Shown: positions 42,041-51,899 of the stretch, in pieces
Numbering within the stretch: position 1 is the first letter of the stretch
Layout of the letters: every line of letters begins with the position of its first letter
Origin: CAYMPH01 sp964392365
GTDB lineage: Bacteria; Spirochaetota; UBA4802; UBA5550
Length of the DNA stretch: 64,000 nt
Direction of reading: 5' to 3'
NCBI GenBank assembly: GCA_964392365.1
Contig: CAYMPH010000016.1
Span: forward strand, 24,517 to 88,516
Translations under genes and position numbers: made by a program
The notes under the pieces: model-generated
What the model saw: the letters and a program-made list of their open reading frames with translations, nothing else
Told to the model about the DNA's origin: nothing
Database searches by the model: none

Positions 42041-42087
42041 TCTCCCCCTTACCAAGGGGGAGATGCCCGCATGGCAGTGGGGGGTAA
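42041..42087. repeat. CTCCCCCTT hairpin repeat 3' of acyltransferase 2
   Basis: CTCCCCCTTACCAAGGGGGAG stem, then ATGCCCGCATGGCAG and GGGGGGTAAAA. It ends 3 nt before the stop codon (42090). Likely terminator role on the minus strand. Confidence 0.7.
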
Positions 42088-42089
42088 AA

Positions 42090-43022
42090 TCACATCGTCT
42101 CAATTACTTTATCTTTTTTTACCCAGAGATCGTTAATCCATTTCTGAAATCGTGCCTGGTATTCAGGGTCGGAAATGTAATCGCCGATAAGATCTTTAGT
42201 AACCGGAATTTTTTCTATTTTTACATAAACATCATTTACCCTGCCGCAGATAAAATTCCAGAAATTAAAATCGCCCTGAGGATATTTTATTGTGACATTC
42301 AGGATTCTGCTTAAATAATCCCCCATTGCAGTAAAAACAAATCCTGTACCTCCTGCTTTCGGCTTAAGAAGATTTTTAAACCGGGATTTCTGTTTAATAT
42401 TTTTTTCTCTTGTGAAGCGCGAACCTTCAACAAAATTCATTACAGATACAGGAGTAAATTTAAATTTTTCGCAGGCTTTTTTTGTGATCTCAACATCCTT
42501 TCCTTTTAATTGGGGATGTTTTTTTATAAATTCAGCTGTATATCTTTTCATAAAAGGAAAATCCAGCGCCCACCATGCAATGCCGAGAAGCGGAACCCAG
42601 ATAAGCTCCTTCTTTAAAAAAAATTTCAGCAGGGGAATTCTGCCGTTAAAAACAATCTGCAGAATCGGAATATCGCTCCAGGCCTGATGGTTGGATATCA
42701 CAAGATACCAGTCTTTCATGGAAATATCTTCATCACCTTCAATTTTTAATTTAATCCCGAGAATTTTTGTGCACAGGAATGTGTTGTTATGAATCCATCT
42801 TGTTGCGATCATGATGAGAATTTTTGTGCAGACTTTCTGCAGCGGTTTGAATGGAATCAGTTTAATAAAAGAAGCTGCAAGGAGAAAAGGATATCCGATC
42901 AGAGTGTTTGTTAAAACATACAATAATGAAAATAAACCGGTAAAATTATAAAAAACAAATTTAAATACGGATTCTTTTTTTACTGATTCCAAGGCTTTAA
43001 TATTCTTATCTGCTGCATTCAT
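42090..43022 (-). CDS. membrane acyltransferase (PlsC/YihG-like), paralogue 2
   Basis: 310 residues, matching the protein at 23755-24648 along its whole length. Shared blocks include LKFFLKKELIWVPLLG, FPFMKRY, KACEKFK and NLLKPKAGG. Catalytic NHQAWSD and FVEGSRFTREK are intact. The N-terminus has an extra ~20 residues and two hydrophobic segments. It should catalyse a phospholipid acyl transfer at the inner membrane; two copies suggest different acyl or headgroup preference. GGGG and GGG lie before the ATG. Upstream, the dehydratase activase gene ends 29 nt away on the same strand. Confidence 0.85.
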   Translation of the reverse strand: MNAADKNIKALESVKKESVFKFVFYNFTGLFSLLYVLTNTLIGYPFLLAASFIKLIPFKPLQKVCTKILIMIATRWIHNNTFLCTKILGIKLKIEGDEDISMKDWYLVISNHQAWSDIPILQIVFNGRIPLLKFFLKKELIWVPLLGIAWWALDFPFMKRYTAEFIKKHPQLKGKDVEITKKACEKFKFTPVSVMNFVEGSRFTREKNIKQKSRFKNLLKPKAGGTGFVFTAMGDYLSRILNVTIKYPQGDFNFWNFICGRVNDVYVKIEKIPVTKDLIGDYISDPEYQARFQKWINDLWVKKDKVIETM

Positions 43023-43051
43023 TTTCCCATTTCCCCTTTTATAATTTCCGG

Positions 43052-46000
43052 TTATACCCTGCCTGTTAAATAATACATATGTGGAACAATCAGCTTATTC
43101 GGCTTATTGGTCCCGTCGTAAAACAAATCAATTATCGGAATTGAATAATCCTCCTGAATCTTTCTGAAAATCGAGGAGGAAACAACTCCGGGACAGCAGA
43201 AAATCGGATTAACATGCACAACAGCGTCCACAAGCCTGTGCTTAATATAATACAGCATCCTGCTTACGCTGATCGTTGTTTCGCCGATAATATGATGCCT
43301 GATCCCGTATTCATGCATAAGACTGATGCATTCTTCAAGAGGAGGCTCCTCGCTATCAGCAAGAATTCCTGAAAAAATCTTTTCAAATTTCTGCTCCTCT
43401 TTTATTACCATTTTTAAATAGAACTTAGTTAAATCATTCTCAAGAACGTCTGAATAAATGAAATGAATGAGCATTTCCGTGTAAGACGGCATTACAACCT
43501 CGCCGCCAAGCTCTTCAATAAAACCGAAAATATCATCATTGAGAATTGAATTATACTTTGTATACAGGTCGCCTAAAATTCCTATTTTAGGCTTTTTCTC
43601 ATTGCTGATTTCAATTTTTTCAAACAGTCCGCGAATCTCAACAGCTGCTTCTATTAAAGGTTTATCAATATTCAAGTATTTTTTAATAATATCCATAGAT
43701 TTTTCAAGAGCAGCAGCTGTATCGCCTTTACTGATTTCATACGGTTTTATCCTGAAAATTAATTTATACAGCAGCGAACTGAGAATATTTACTGATAATA
43801 AATTCAGGTTTATTTTCATAGGAACATCCGGAATTCCCCTGATCGCATTCGGATTGATTATTTTAAATCCGCCGATCCCGGCCTTCTCCCCTGCAATCTG
43901 TATGAGCTGGGTGAACTGATTGAAATTGCACGCCAGGCACATGGTGGGAAGATACAATGCTGTTTTTTCAGGTGTAAGGTTTTCACTCCTGATCATATCT
44001 ATTATAGATCCTACAATTGCAGCATTCGGCATGCACTCCCCTCCGGAAGTGAATTTATAGCCTGTATTGATCATTCTCTGCTCAAGAGGCAGAACCCTTG
44101 CCTTGTAACCTGCTGATTCAAAAACATATTTCTGTATTTCGCTGATAATCGGGCTGATAAATGGAATAAATATTGTATCGTCTTTATCAATTTTGTGTTC
44201 CTGTTTTGTTATTACAGCTTTCTGTTTTCCTTTTTTATCAGCAGATTTAAAATCATTAATAAAAGAATCCAGTGCAGCTTCAACGCGGGTTTCGTAGCCC
44301 ACATCGCTTGAGTGCTCATCAAGCTGAATTACAAGGTAAGGCTTACTCGCGTCATCCATCATCTTTTTAAAATAGCTTAAGAGATATGAATCCGGACTGC
44401 ACCTGAAGCATGTAAGGAACACAGGGTAAATATTTTTATGCTCAAGAACCGCTTCCGCTGCCAGAAGAATCTGCTGTCCGTAAAACCAGTGCATCCTGCT
44501 GATAATGTCTGATTTCTCCTCATCATCCGGCTTCAGATCCAGCATTGACTGATGGATCATCCCATATCCGGCTTTTTCAATTTTCCCGGGGATTCCGAGA
44601 TTTATTTTTTCATCAAACACAGCGTATGGGCGCCCAAGCAGAAGTATTTTTATTTTATCAGGATCTGATTCCAGAAATTTTTTCCCTTCTTCCTGCCATG
44701 TCTTTTTGTTTTCCTGATATTCATTATAAGATTCAATAAATGTATCGCACAGCTTCTGCACAGGCTCATTCAGAATTCCGCTCATGGACTCCGCCAGCTC
44801 AAGCGCAACCTGCTCAATTTTTCTGTTATTGAATTTTATTTTTGGTGAGATTAATTTATCCTTAAAATTTAATGATGGAATAGTATTTACAATAGTTGAA
44901 GCGTACTGCGAATAAAAGCAGAAATAGCAGTCTGTGGTTTTTTCAACGTACTTTTCCTCAGCCGGAAGTTCTGCAAGCAGATTCTGCTCATTTATAATCG
45001 CAGGGAAAAATATATAATCCACATTTTTATCAAGCAGCGATTTTATAATTCCGTGGGTAAGTACAAGCGGAGCGCAGAAATCGGAATTAACTATAGTTTT
45101 GCCGTATGACATATTTTTTGTTGAGCCGCTTTCAATTACCACATTCATGCCGAGTTTCTGAAAAAAATTACTGAACAGGCTGTAATATTCCATCATATAT
45201 AATGATGCAGGAATTCCAATGGTGATATTTTCTTTTTTAATGAGATCACGGTCGAATACAGAAAAATATTTTTTTTCAATGCCCGAAGAAGTATCGATCT
45301 TCTTCATGTTTTTATCTTCATAGTCACGGCCGCATTTCAATCCCCATGCTGTAATCTTATCTCCGGCAGAATACACCCTGAGATCGCACTTATTTGCGCA
45401 CAAAGTGCAGACTTCACTGTAGGCCTTGAAGCTGAAATCTATTCCTGTAAAAGCAGATTTCTCCAGATTATATTCCATTACATAAAGAGCGCATCCGAGC
45501 GCTCCTGTAAGATGGCAGTACTTCGAAACAAGAATGGGTTTCTTGATTTCATCTTCAAATGCAGCAACCAGGGCCTTGTTGCGGCCTGTAGCTCCCTGGA
45601 AATAGATTTTTTCACCCAGTGAAGTCTTTCCCACCACCTTTGACAGATAATTATCCCTTACGCTGAAAAGCACAGATGCAATTACCTGTTTCTTATCATA
45701 CCCTTCTGAGAGAAGCATATTCAGGTCGCGTTCCATGTAAACAGTGCACCTGTCTGAAGTGAACGGGGCCTTCTGCCCAAGTGCCATGCCGGATATTTCA
45801 TCAAGCGTGATGTTAAGCCTCTGCGCCTGCTCTTCAATGAATGAGCCTGTGCCTGCAGCGCATACATAATTCATGGTTGCATTTACCACTGCGCCGTTTT
45901 TCAGAGTGGTGAATTTTGAATCCTGCCCGCCGATTTCAATAATAGTATCAACATCCGGATCTAAAAATGTTGCGCCCTTTGCGTGAGCGGAGATTTCATT

Positions 46001-47161
46001 TATTACGCAGTCCGCATTGATTATTTCTTTAATCAGTTTGCGCCCTGAGCCGGTTGTGCCTATACCTCTGATTAAAAGTTCAGAGTCCGGAAAAATATCG
46101 GCAAACTTCCTGAAAATTTCTGAAACTGCATTAACAGGATCGCCTTTGGTAGGCGCATAAATGCCTGCAAGAATTTTTTTATTCTCATCAAGAATAATCG
46201 CCTTGGTGCTTGTTGAACCTATATCGAGCCCTATAAAAACTGAATAATTTCCGGATTCAATATCCTCATAAGCTGTAATTTCAATGCCGTCAGAAATATA
46301 AGTTTTATCCAGCGAAAAGTCCGGATACTGAGTTACATTAATCTGAAGCTTATCCCGCTCCTCGCGGTTTATTTTCATTTTATATAAAACTTTATCAATA
46401 TTCAGATCGTTTTCCATGCCTATACATGCAGCGCCTATTGCGTTAAATACAGGGCTGTGTTCAATGACTTTAACCGGAATACCAATTGATTTGGAAATCT
46501 CTGAAATTATTTTTTTATTGCTGCTCACTCCTCCGATGAAAAGCGCATCCCCGATCAGCTTTTTACCTTTGAGTGTATTCTGCAGAACAGTTCTTGCAAC
46601 GCCCTCGCATATTCCTGCAGCAATAGCCTCTTTGGAAAAACCCTGCGCCTGTGAATGAATAATATCAGACTTGGCAAAAACAGCGCACCTTGTTGAAATA
46701 GATGGGACAGCTGCATCGAACGCGTGCGCCATCTGAGCCAGCTCCTCTACTGAAAAACCGAGCCTTTCAGCCTGCTGAACAATAAAGCTTCCTGTACCTG
46801 ATGCACAATCCGGATTGATTACGTGTTCTATATAATTATAATTTTCATCGAGCTTAATGAGGTAAAAACTTTCCGAGCCGATTGAAAGAATATTGCGGCA
46901 GCCTGTTTTTAAAAATTTATTTGCTTCAACTGATGACAGGATCGGATCAATAACTCTTAGACCATGCAGATCAATACTTCCTGTGATCCCGAATGTTTCA
47001 ATATCATCTTTAGGAAATTTTTTATAAATATCAGAAAGAAGATTTGTGAATGTTCCTGTGGTATCTCCATCATGGGAACAGCTTCCGCTTTCTATTACAG
47101 AATTTTCATTTATAACCGCGTATGATATATTTTTTGATCCGAAATCAAATCCGATTTTCAT
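43052..47161 (-). CDS. fused 2-hydroxyacyl-CoA dehydratase activase-type protein (BadF/HgdC family)
   Basis: 1369 residues in one chain. Two ASKHA ATPase domains come first. Domain 1 is at ~1-255, with GSCSHDG-type phosphate loops and CASGTGSFIVQQA. Domain 2 is at ~305-560, with GLDIGSTSTKAIIL, GTTGSGRKLIKE, EIGGQDSKF, CAAGTGSFIEEQAQR and DRCTVYMERDL. A cysteine cluster CTLCANKCDL (~584) follows, then a DUF2229 segment and an HgdB-like C-terminal half with several Cys (CLACN, CCPG). Such activases hydrolyse ATP and inject a low-potential electron from a [4Fe-4S] cluster into a dehydratase; long fused forms occur in anaerobes. AGAGGAT precedes the ATG. Partner dehydratase not in the window. 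Confidence 0.88.
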   Translation of the reverse strand: MKIGFDFGSKNISYAVINENSVIESGSCSHDGDTTGTFTNLLSDIYKKFPKDDIETFGITGSIDLHGLRVIDPILSSVEANKFLKTGCRNILSIGSESFYLIKLDENYNYIEHVINPDCASGTGSFIVQQAERLGFSVEELAQMAHAFDAAVPSISTRCAVFAKSDIIHSQAQGFSKEAIAAGICEGVARTVLQNTLKGKKLIGDALFIGGVSSNKKIISEISKSIGIPVKVIEHSPVFNAIGAACIGMENDLNIDKVLYKMKINREERDKLQINVTQYPDFSLDKTYISDGIEITAYEDIESGNYSVFIGLDIGSTSTKAIILDENKKILAGIYAPTKGDPVNAVSEIFRKFADIFPDSELLIRGIGTTGSGRKLIKEIINADCVINEISAHAKGATFLDPDVDTIIEIGGQDSKFTTLKNGAVVNATMNYVCAAGTGSFIEEQAQRLNITLDEISGMALGQKAPFTSDRCTVYMERDLNMLLSEGYDKKQVIASVLFSVRDNYLSKVVGKTSLGEKIYFQGATGRNKALVAAFEDEIKKPILVSKYCHLTGALGCALYVMEYNLEKSAFTGIDFSFKAYSEVCTLCANKCDLRVYSAGDKITAWGLKCGRDYEDKNMKKIDTSSGIEKKYFSVFDRDLIKKENITIGIPASLYMMEYYSLFSNFFQKLGMNVVIESGSTKNMSYGKTIVNSDFCAPLVLTHGIIKSLLDKNVDYIFFPAIINEQNLLAELPAEEKYVEKTTDCYFCFYSQYASTIVNTIPSLNFKDKLISPKIKFNNRKIEQVALELAESMSGILNEPVQKLCDTFIESYNEYQENKKTWQEEGKKFLESDPDKIKILLLGRPYAVFDEKINLGIPGKIEKAGYGMIHQSMLDLKPDDEEKSDIISRMHWFYGQQILLAAEAVLEHKNIYPVFLTCFRCSPDSYLLSYFKKMMDDASKPYLVIQLDEHSSDVGYETRVEAALDSFINDFKSADKKGKQKAVITKQEHKIDKDDTIFIPFISPIISEIQKYVFESAGYKARVLPLEQRMINTGYKFTSGGECMPNAAIVGSIIDMIRSENLTPEKTALYLPTMCLACNFNQFTQLIQIAGEKAGIGGFKIINPNAIRGIPDVPMKINLNLLSVNILSSLLYKLIFRIKPYEISKGDTAAALEKSMDIIKKYLNIDKPLIEAAVEIRGLFEKIEISNEKKPKIGILGDLYTKYNSILNDDIFGFIEELGGEVVMPSYTEMLIHFIYSDVLENDLTKFYLKMVIKEEQKFEKIFSGILADSEEPPLEECISLMHEYGIRHHIIGETTISVSRMLYYIKHRLVDAVVHVNPIFCCPGVVSSSIFRKIQEDYSIPIIDLFYDGTNKPNKLIVPHMYYLTGRV

Positions 47162-47199
47162 AGATTATCCTCTTGAAAAATTTGCCTTTCAACAACTAT

Positions 47200-47326
47200 G
47201 TCATTCCCGCGAAGGCGATGGCCTGCACCCTCGGGTGAATCCAGACTATAAAAAAATATAAAAGAACACATCGGGTATACTATAAAACATTTACCATTTA
47301 TGGATTCCCGCCTTCGAGGGAATGAC
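47200..47326. repeat. GTCATTCCCGCGAAGGCG intergenic repeat, copy 2
   Basis: The first 44 nt are identical to 10415-10458; the far end TTCGAGGGAATGACA is complementary to the start. It lies in the 262-bp gap between the activase and purU genes, which has no other feature. Confidence 0.85.
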
Positions 47327-47423
47327 AGGAAAAAAATTATAAAAAAACAAAGATTATAAACTTTACGTAACTCTATAACATCCTTTGTGCAACTCAGTTC
47401 ATCAATAAAAATTATGTTTTTAA

Positions 47424-48278
47424 TTACAGTATTATTGTCCTGTTCCCGCATACAAAAAGCCTGTGATCTATAAACAGACGCACTGCCTGTGCCAGAACCT
47501 TTCTTTCCATATCGCGGCCCTTAACTATCAGATCATCAACTGTATCTTTATGCGAAATAGAGTCTACTTCCTGCTGGATAATCGGCCCCTGGTCCAGATC
47601 CTCTGTTACAAAATGCGATGTTGCACCAATGATTTTTACTCCACGCTCAAATGCCTGGTGATACGGTTTTGCACCTTTAAATGCAGGCAGAAACGAGTGA
47701 TGCACATTAATTATTTTATTTTCATAGCTCTTTATAAACTGCTGGCTTAAAATCTGCATGTATCTTGCCAAAATAATAAAATCAATCTGATTTTCTTTTA
47801 AAATATCGAGCTGCTGCTTCTCTGCTGTTTCTTTATTCTCTTTTGATACAGGCAGACATATAAACGGCCTGTCAAAAGTTTTTGCTGCATATTCCAGATC
47901 AGGATGATTGCTGATAATTAATGCAATATCGCAATTGAGCTCTCCGGATTTATTCCTCAGCAGCAAGTCATATAAGCAATGATCATATTTTGAAACAAAA
48001 ACAGCTGCTTTGGGTTTCTGACTTGTAAAAAACAGTTCCCATTTATCTTTAAAGGGCCTTTTATCAGCAAATTCTTTAAATTTATTATAAACCTTGTCTC
48101 TTTGAATTGCAAAATCCTTCAAATCCCATTCCAGGCGCATAAAAAACATATCAGTTGTTGTATCTGAATACTGATCCATATTAATTATATTTCCGTTATT
48201 CTGATAAATAAAATTTGAGACTGCGGCAACAAGACCTTTTGCATCAGGACAGGATATAGTTAAAATTGCACCGCTCAT
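47424..48278 (-). CDS. purU: formyltetrahydrofolate deformylase
   Basis: 284 residues from the ATG at 48278 (AAGGATG upstream); the frame extends four codons to 48290 but that ATG overlaps the ribosome binding site. An N-terminal ACT domain (ILTISCPDAKGLVAAVSNFI) is followed by a formyltransferase/hydrolase domain. The catalytic segment is INVHHSFLPAFKGAKPYHQAFERGVK, with the HVLD-like GATSHFVTEDLDQGPIIQQEV. PurU releases formate from 10-formyl-THF, balancing the one-carbon pool and supplying formate to PurT. Cytoplasmic. Confidence 0.92.
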   Translation of the reverse strand: MSGAILTISCPDAKGLVAAVSNFIYQNNGNIINMDQYSDTTTDMFFMRLEWDLKDFAIQRDKVYNKFKEFADKRPFKDKWELFFTSQKPKAAVFVSKYDHCLYDLLLRNKSGELNCDIALIISNHPDLEYAAKTFDRPFICLPVSKENKETAEKQQLDILKENQIDFIILARYMQILSQQFIKSYENKIINVHHSFLPAFKGAKPYHQAFERGVKIIGATSHFVTEDLDQGPIIQQEVDSISHKDTVDDLIVKGRDMERKVLAQAVRLFIDHRLFVCGNRTIIL

Positions 48279-48746
48279 TGTATATAGCATCCTTTTTGTA
48301 AAAAAATTGTTATAAATAATTCCAGCCCCCTATTCCCCAAATGGGGCATGCAGGGAATTTTATCTCTATTCACTCGCCCCCTTTGGGGGACGGGAGGATA
48401 ATTGAACATCGTTTTCCCAATAATCAGGAATAAGCTAATATTATAAATCTGATCATTTCTGGGAAAGCAGGCATTTTGTTTCCCATTGAAATGAAAATCA
48501 AGTAAAATTGTATAAACACTGCATTCCCTGAATGTATACTTTTTCTTATTGCTAATATTGAGGCAAAAACCATTTATGTCTTAATTAGCTGTTTATAGAC
48601 ATTTAACTGAATAATTAGTGCCCGGTCATAGTAAAATCAGATTGCCGGTCTTGCCCCATTGGGGAAGCTTATAAAATAAAGTGTTCTAATTTAAAGAATA
48701 TTCATAAATAGATAAAAATAGTAAAAAAATAAAGAGGCTTACAATT
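48279..48746. other. intergenic region with CCCC/GGGG imperfect palindromes
   Basis: CCCCCTATTCCCC/AAATGGGGCATGC (48324-48351) and CGCCCCCTTTGGGGGACG (48376-48393) are short G/C palindromes in AT-rich DNA; GCCCCATTGGGGAAGC recurs at 48654-48669. They resemble the CTCCCCCTT family. No gene or RNA recognised. The 3' end must hold the helicase promoter. Confidence 0.5.
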
Positions 48747-50063
48747 TTGACGAAAAAACAAGAATCAATCAACACTGCTCCCAACAACGACTTACAATTC
48801 CATTCACTGCAAATCATTGAACCAATTTTAAAAGCAATAGAGGAAGAAGGATATAAAATACCTACACCTGTTCAGGAACAATCCATTCCGCTTGTTCTTC
48901 AGGGAAATGATCTGCTCGGCAGCGCTCAGACCGGAACAGGCAAAACTGCAGCTTTTGCAATACCAATACTTCAGTTGCTCAGCGCTAATAAAGTTAATGA
49001 GAAAAAAAGAAAAATAAGAAGCCTGATAGTAACCCCTACCCGTGAGCTTGCCATTCAGATCGGTGAAAGTTTCAAAGCATACGGAAGACATACCGGGCTG
49101 AAATATACTGTAATATTCGGCGGAGTTAACCAGAATCCTCAGACAAAACAATTGGGACACGGAGTGGATATACTCATAGCAACACCAGGCCGCCTGCTGG
49201 ATCTTAAAAAACAGGGCCATGTTCCTTTAGGGGATGTGGAAATTTTCGTGCTCGATGAAGCGGACAGAATGCTTGATATGGGCTTCATTCACGATGTGAA
49301 AAAAATCATATCTGCTCTTCCTAAAAAAAGACAGTCGCTGTTTTTTTCAGCAACCATGCCGCCTGAAATAGTAAAACTTGCAGGAACAATACTGAACAAC
49401 CCTTCAAGGGTTTCTGTAACACCGGAATCCCCTACAGTGGATATTATAAAACAATCCGTTTACTTTGTGGATAAAGGGAATAAAAATGCCCTGCTGGTTG
49501 AAGTTTTAAAAGACAAAAACATTAAAACTGCACTCGTATTCACACGGACAAAACACGGAGCTGATAAAGTAGTGAAGGTTCTGATAAAACATAATATCAA
49601 AGCTGAGGCGATCCACGGGAACAAATCGCAGAATGCAAGGCAGAATGCACTATCAAATTTTAAATCTCAGTCAACACGGGTACTTGTTGCAACAGATATT
49701 GCTGCACGCGGTATAGATGTTGATGATCTGGAATATGTAATCAATTATGAAATGTCAAATGTCGCAGAAACATATATTCATCGGATAGGAAGAACCGGAC
49801 GTGCAGGAGCAAAAGGAACTGCATTGTCATTTTGTGATGCAGAGGAAAAAGCATACCTGCGTGATGTTGAAAAACTGATAGGCAAGAAGATTTCTGCTGT
49901 TGAAGACCATCCTTTTCCATTGATTGACAATAATCCTGTTAAAGCACCGAAAAACCAGGGAAGACCTGATCATGGGAGATCGAATTCAGATACCGCAAGG
50001 CCGAGAGCTGCAGGAACTTTTAATCCCAAAAAGAGGTTCAGCAGACCGAAAGCTGCAAGATAG
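48747..50063 (+). CDS. DEAD-box ATP-dependent RNA helicase (RhlE-like)
   Basis: 438 residues starting at TTG, with AGAGG about 11 bases upstream. The Q-motif region is LQIIEPILKAIEEEGYKIPTPVQEQ; Walker A is AQTGTGKT; motif Ia PTRELA; GG and TPGRLL; VLDEADRM; FFSATMP; then domain 2 with TRTKHGADK, RVLVATDIAARGIDV and YIHRIGRTGRAG. The basic Gly/Asn/Arg-rich tail (~390-438) is of the RhlE type. It remodels RNA in ribosome assembly or mRNA decay. Followed by a clear terminator. Confidence 0.93.
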   Translation: MTKKQESINTAPNNDLQFHSLQIIEPILKAIEEEGYKIPTPVQEQSIPLVLQGNDLLGSAQTGTGKTAAFAIPILQLLSANKVNEKKRKIRSLIVTPTRELAIQIGESFKAYGRHTGLKYTVIFGGVNQNPQTKQLGHGVDILIATPGRLLDLKKQGHVPLGDVEIFVLDEADRMLDMGFIHDVKKIISALPKKRQSLFFSATMPPEIVKLAGTILNNPSRVSVTPESPTVDIIKQSVYFVDKGNKNALLVEVLKDKNIKTALVFTRTKHGADKVVKVLIKHNIKAEAIHGNKSQNARQNALSNFKSQSTRVLVATDIAARGIDVDDLEYVINYEMSNVAETYIHRIGRTGRAGAKGTALSFCDAEEKAYLRDVEKLIGKKISAVEDHPFPLIDNNPVKAPKNQGRPDHGRSNSDTARPRAAGTFNPKKRFSRPKAAR

Positions 50064-50091
50064 ATTTAATTTATTATCCATCTATAAATAT

Positions 50092-50120
50092 AAAAGCCGT
50101 CAGATTTGACGGCTTTTTTT
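50092..50120 (+). terminator. rho-independent terminator after helicase gene
   Basis: AAAGCCGTCA (50093-50102), 4-nt loop, TGACGGCTTT and a T-tract to 50120; exact 10-bp stem. Confidence 0.9.
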
Positions 50121-50152
50121 AATATAACAGCAATATAGAAGATAATAAAATC

Positions 50153-51745
50153 TTATTTAACTGCATCTTCAGATTTTGTTATGAGAGCCCTTGCATTTTC
50201 GAGAATTTTATTCGAAGTTTCAGACAGATTATGAATTTCCTTAAGCATCTGGCCTACAATTTCATTTACATGCTCAATTGCAGTGCTTGTATTTTCAATA
50301 GCAATTTTCTGCTCGTCAGTTCCGGTTCCTATATTTTTAGCAAGGTCAATATTTTTAAACATCTGTTCTATTATAATTTTAATGTATTTTTCCTCAATCA
50401 GAATGCTTTCCTGAAGAATCTGGATTTTCGTGGATGACTCACCCATCCGGTTAATGAGTCCCTTGATCATATCTGCAGTAGACCGTATAACATCAACTCC
50501 GTCTGTGGTAATTTTAGTATTGATTGAAAGAACTTTTTCAATTTCTTTAATACTTTCAGTTGTCTGAAAAGCAAGCTTTCCTATTTCATCAGCAACAACT
50601 GCAAATCCCCGTCCGAATTCGCCTGCCCGTGCAGCTTCAATGCTTGCGTTTAATGAAAGAAGATTTATTCTGTCAGCAATTTCCACAATGATTGAAACTG
50701 TTTCCGAAATTCTTTTACTCTGTTCTTTGATTGAATTGATCGTATTTTCAACATTTTGAAGTTTTTCATTGGATATGTTGGTCATATTTACGATCGATGT
50801 AATATCGGTAAAGGTTGAATCTAGATTTTTTTTGGTTTCCTCTTTAATAATTTTAAACTCATTGACTATTGTTTCCATTTTTACATTGCCGTCAATCTGG
50901 TCAATAGATGAATGATGTATATTTTCCGCTGACCCGAGAAGCTCTTCAAGCGTAGCTGACATCTGCTCAAAAGTTGATGCCTGAGACTGCATATTGTCAT
51001 TAAACTTCGTTACCAGATTATCCTGCTCACCTACCTGAATAAAAAGATCTCCCATTTTTTCTTTAATTTCAGTTGTCATTGCTCTCTGGGCTTCAGCATG
51101 CTCTTCAATCTGCCTTCTCTGTCTTGTTGTGCGCTCATCAAATTCATCTGTAATAGGAATATTCCTGTAGCTCAGGTATGCTATCAGCAAAGATATTATG
51201 AAAAAGAATACTTCACGTCCTATGACAATACCGTGTATAAGCTTGCCGTCAACCATTGCATCCCAGTGCATATTTGCTCCATTAATATATGCGAGATATA
51301 AAAACAGTGCCCAGTTGATAAAAACATAAAATGTATAAACTATAAAAACTCTTTTATTGTATAACAGCTGAAGTGCAATTAGGAAAACTACAATTAATAT
51401 TGTGGTATTTATAGATTCAACAGCAAATGTCCAGCCGTCCGGCGACCAGTCAGCATTGGTTACATAATTATATTTTCCGATAAAAGGAAGGGAGCATGTT
51501 ATAAATCCGACAACCCAGGATAAAATACGCGGATTTTTAAGATTTTTCTTTTGTCTGTATATAATGAATGCAAGGAAAGCACATAATGATTCTATAAGAA
51601 ACGGCCTGAGAATGCCTTTAAGGTCAACATTGGCAAGTACCTGAAATCCAGTGGCTATAATTGTCAGAAGAGTGATAATTATGAAATACATAAAACTTGA
51701 TTTTATTTCAAGGATCTGCCTTGGCGTGAAGTGCTCAACTTTCAT
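50153..51745 (-). CDS. methyl-accepting chemotaxis protein with multi-helix membrane sensor
   Basis: 530 residues from the ATG at 51745, four bases from GGAGAG; the frame is open to 51757. The first ~195 residues are six hydrophobic helices rather than the usual two with a periplasmic domain, so sensing is probably within the membrane. The cytoplasmic signalling domain has the hairpin tip RINLLSLNASIEAARAGEFGRGFAVVADEIGKLA (~370-405) and long heptad helices either side. A ligand cannot be predicted. It lies near a bacteriohemerythrin gene (53014), compatible with redox or oxygen taxis, but they do not share a transcript. The helicase terminator separates it from 48747. Confidence 0.9.
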   Translation of the reverse strand: MKVEHFTPRQILEIKSSFMYFIIITLLTIIATGFQVLANVDLKGILRPFLIESLCAFLAFIIYRQKKNLKNPRILSWVVGFITCSLPFIGKYNYVTNADWSPDGWTFAVESINTTILIVVFLIALQLLYNKRVFIVYTFYVFINWALFLYLAYINGANMHWDAMVDGKLIHGIVIGREVFFFIISLLIAYLSYRNIPITDEFDERTTRQRRQIEEHAEAQRAMTTEIKEKMGDLFIQVGEQDNLVTKFNDNMQSQASTFEQMSATLEELLGSAENIHHSSIDQIDGNVKMETIVNEFKIIKEETKKNLDSTFTDITSIVNMTNISNEKLQNVENTINSIKEQSKRISETVSIIVEIADRINLLSLNASIEAARAGEFGRGFAVVADEIGKLAFQTTESIKEIEKVLSINTKITTDGVDVIRSTADMIKGLINRMGESSTKIQILQESILIEEKYIKIIIEQMFKNIDLAKNIGTGTDEQKIAIENTSTAIEHVNEIVGQMLKEIHNLSETSNKILENARALITKSEDAVK

Positions 51746-51899
51746 AATGCTCTCCATGGAAAATATTATATTTACAAATTATATTGTATTGCCGGAAAAT
51801 TTCAAGCAGATTAATGTCGAATATTCTCATATTACTTATTATTTCCAATGAAAAAATAGAGCTGAATTAATCGTGAATTAATATAGTTAATCTTCTTTT

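Noticed and set aside
41813..42136. 107-codon plus-strand frame
   Set aside because: Spans the long modular repeat and the CTCCCCCTT repeat; no ribosome binding site, no protein character.
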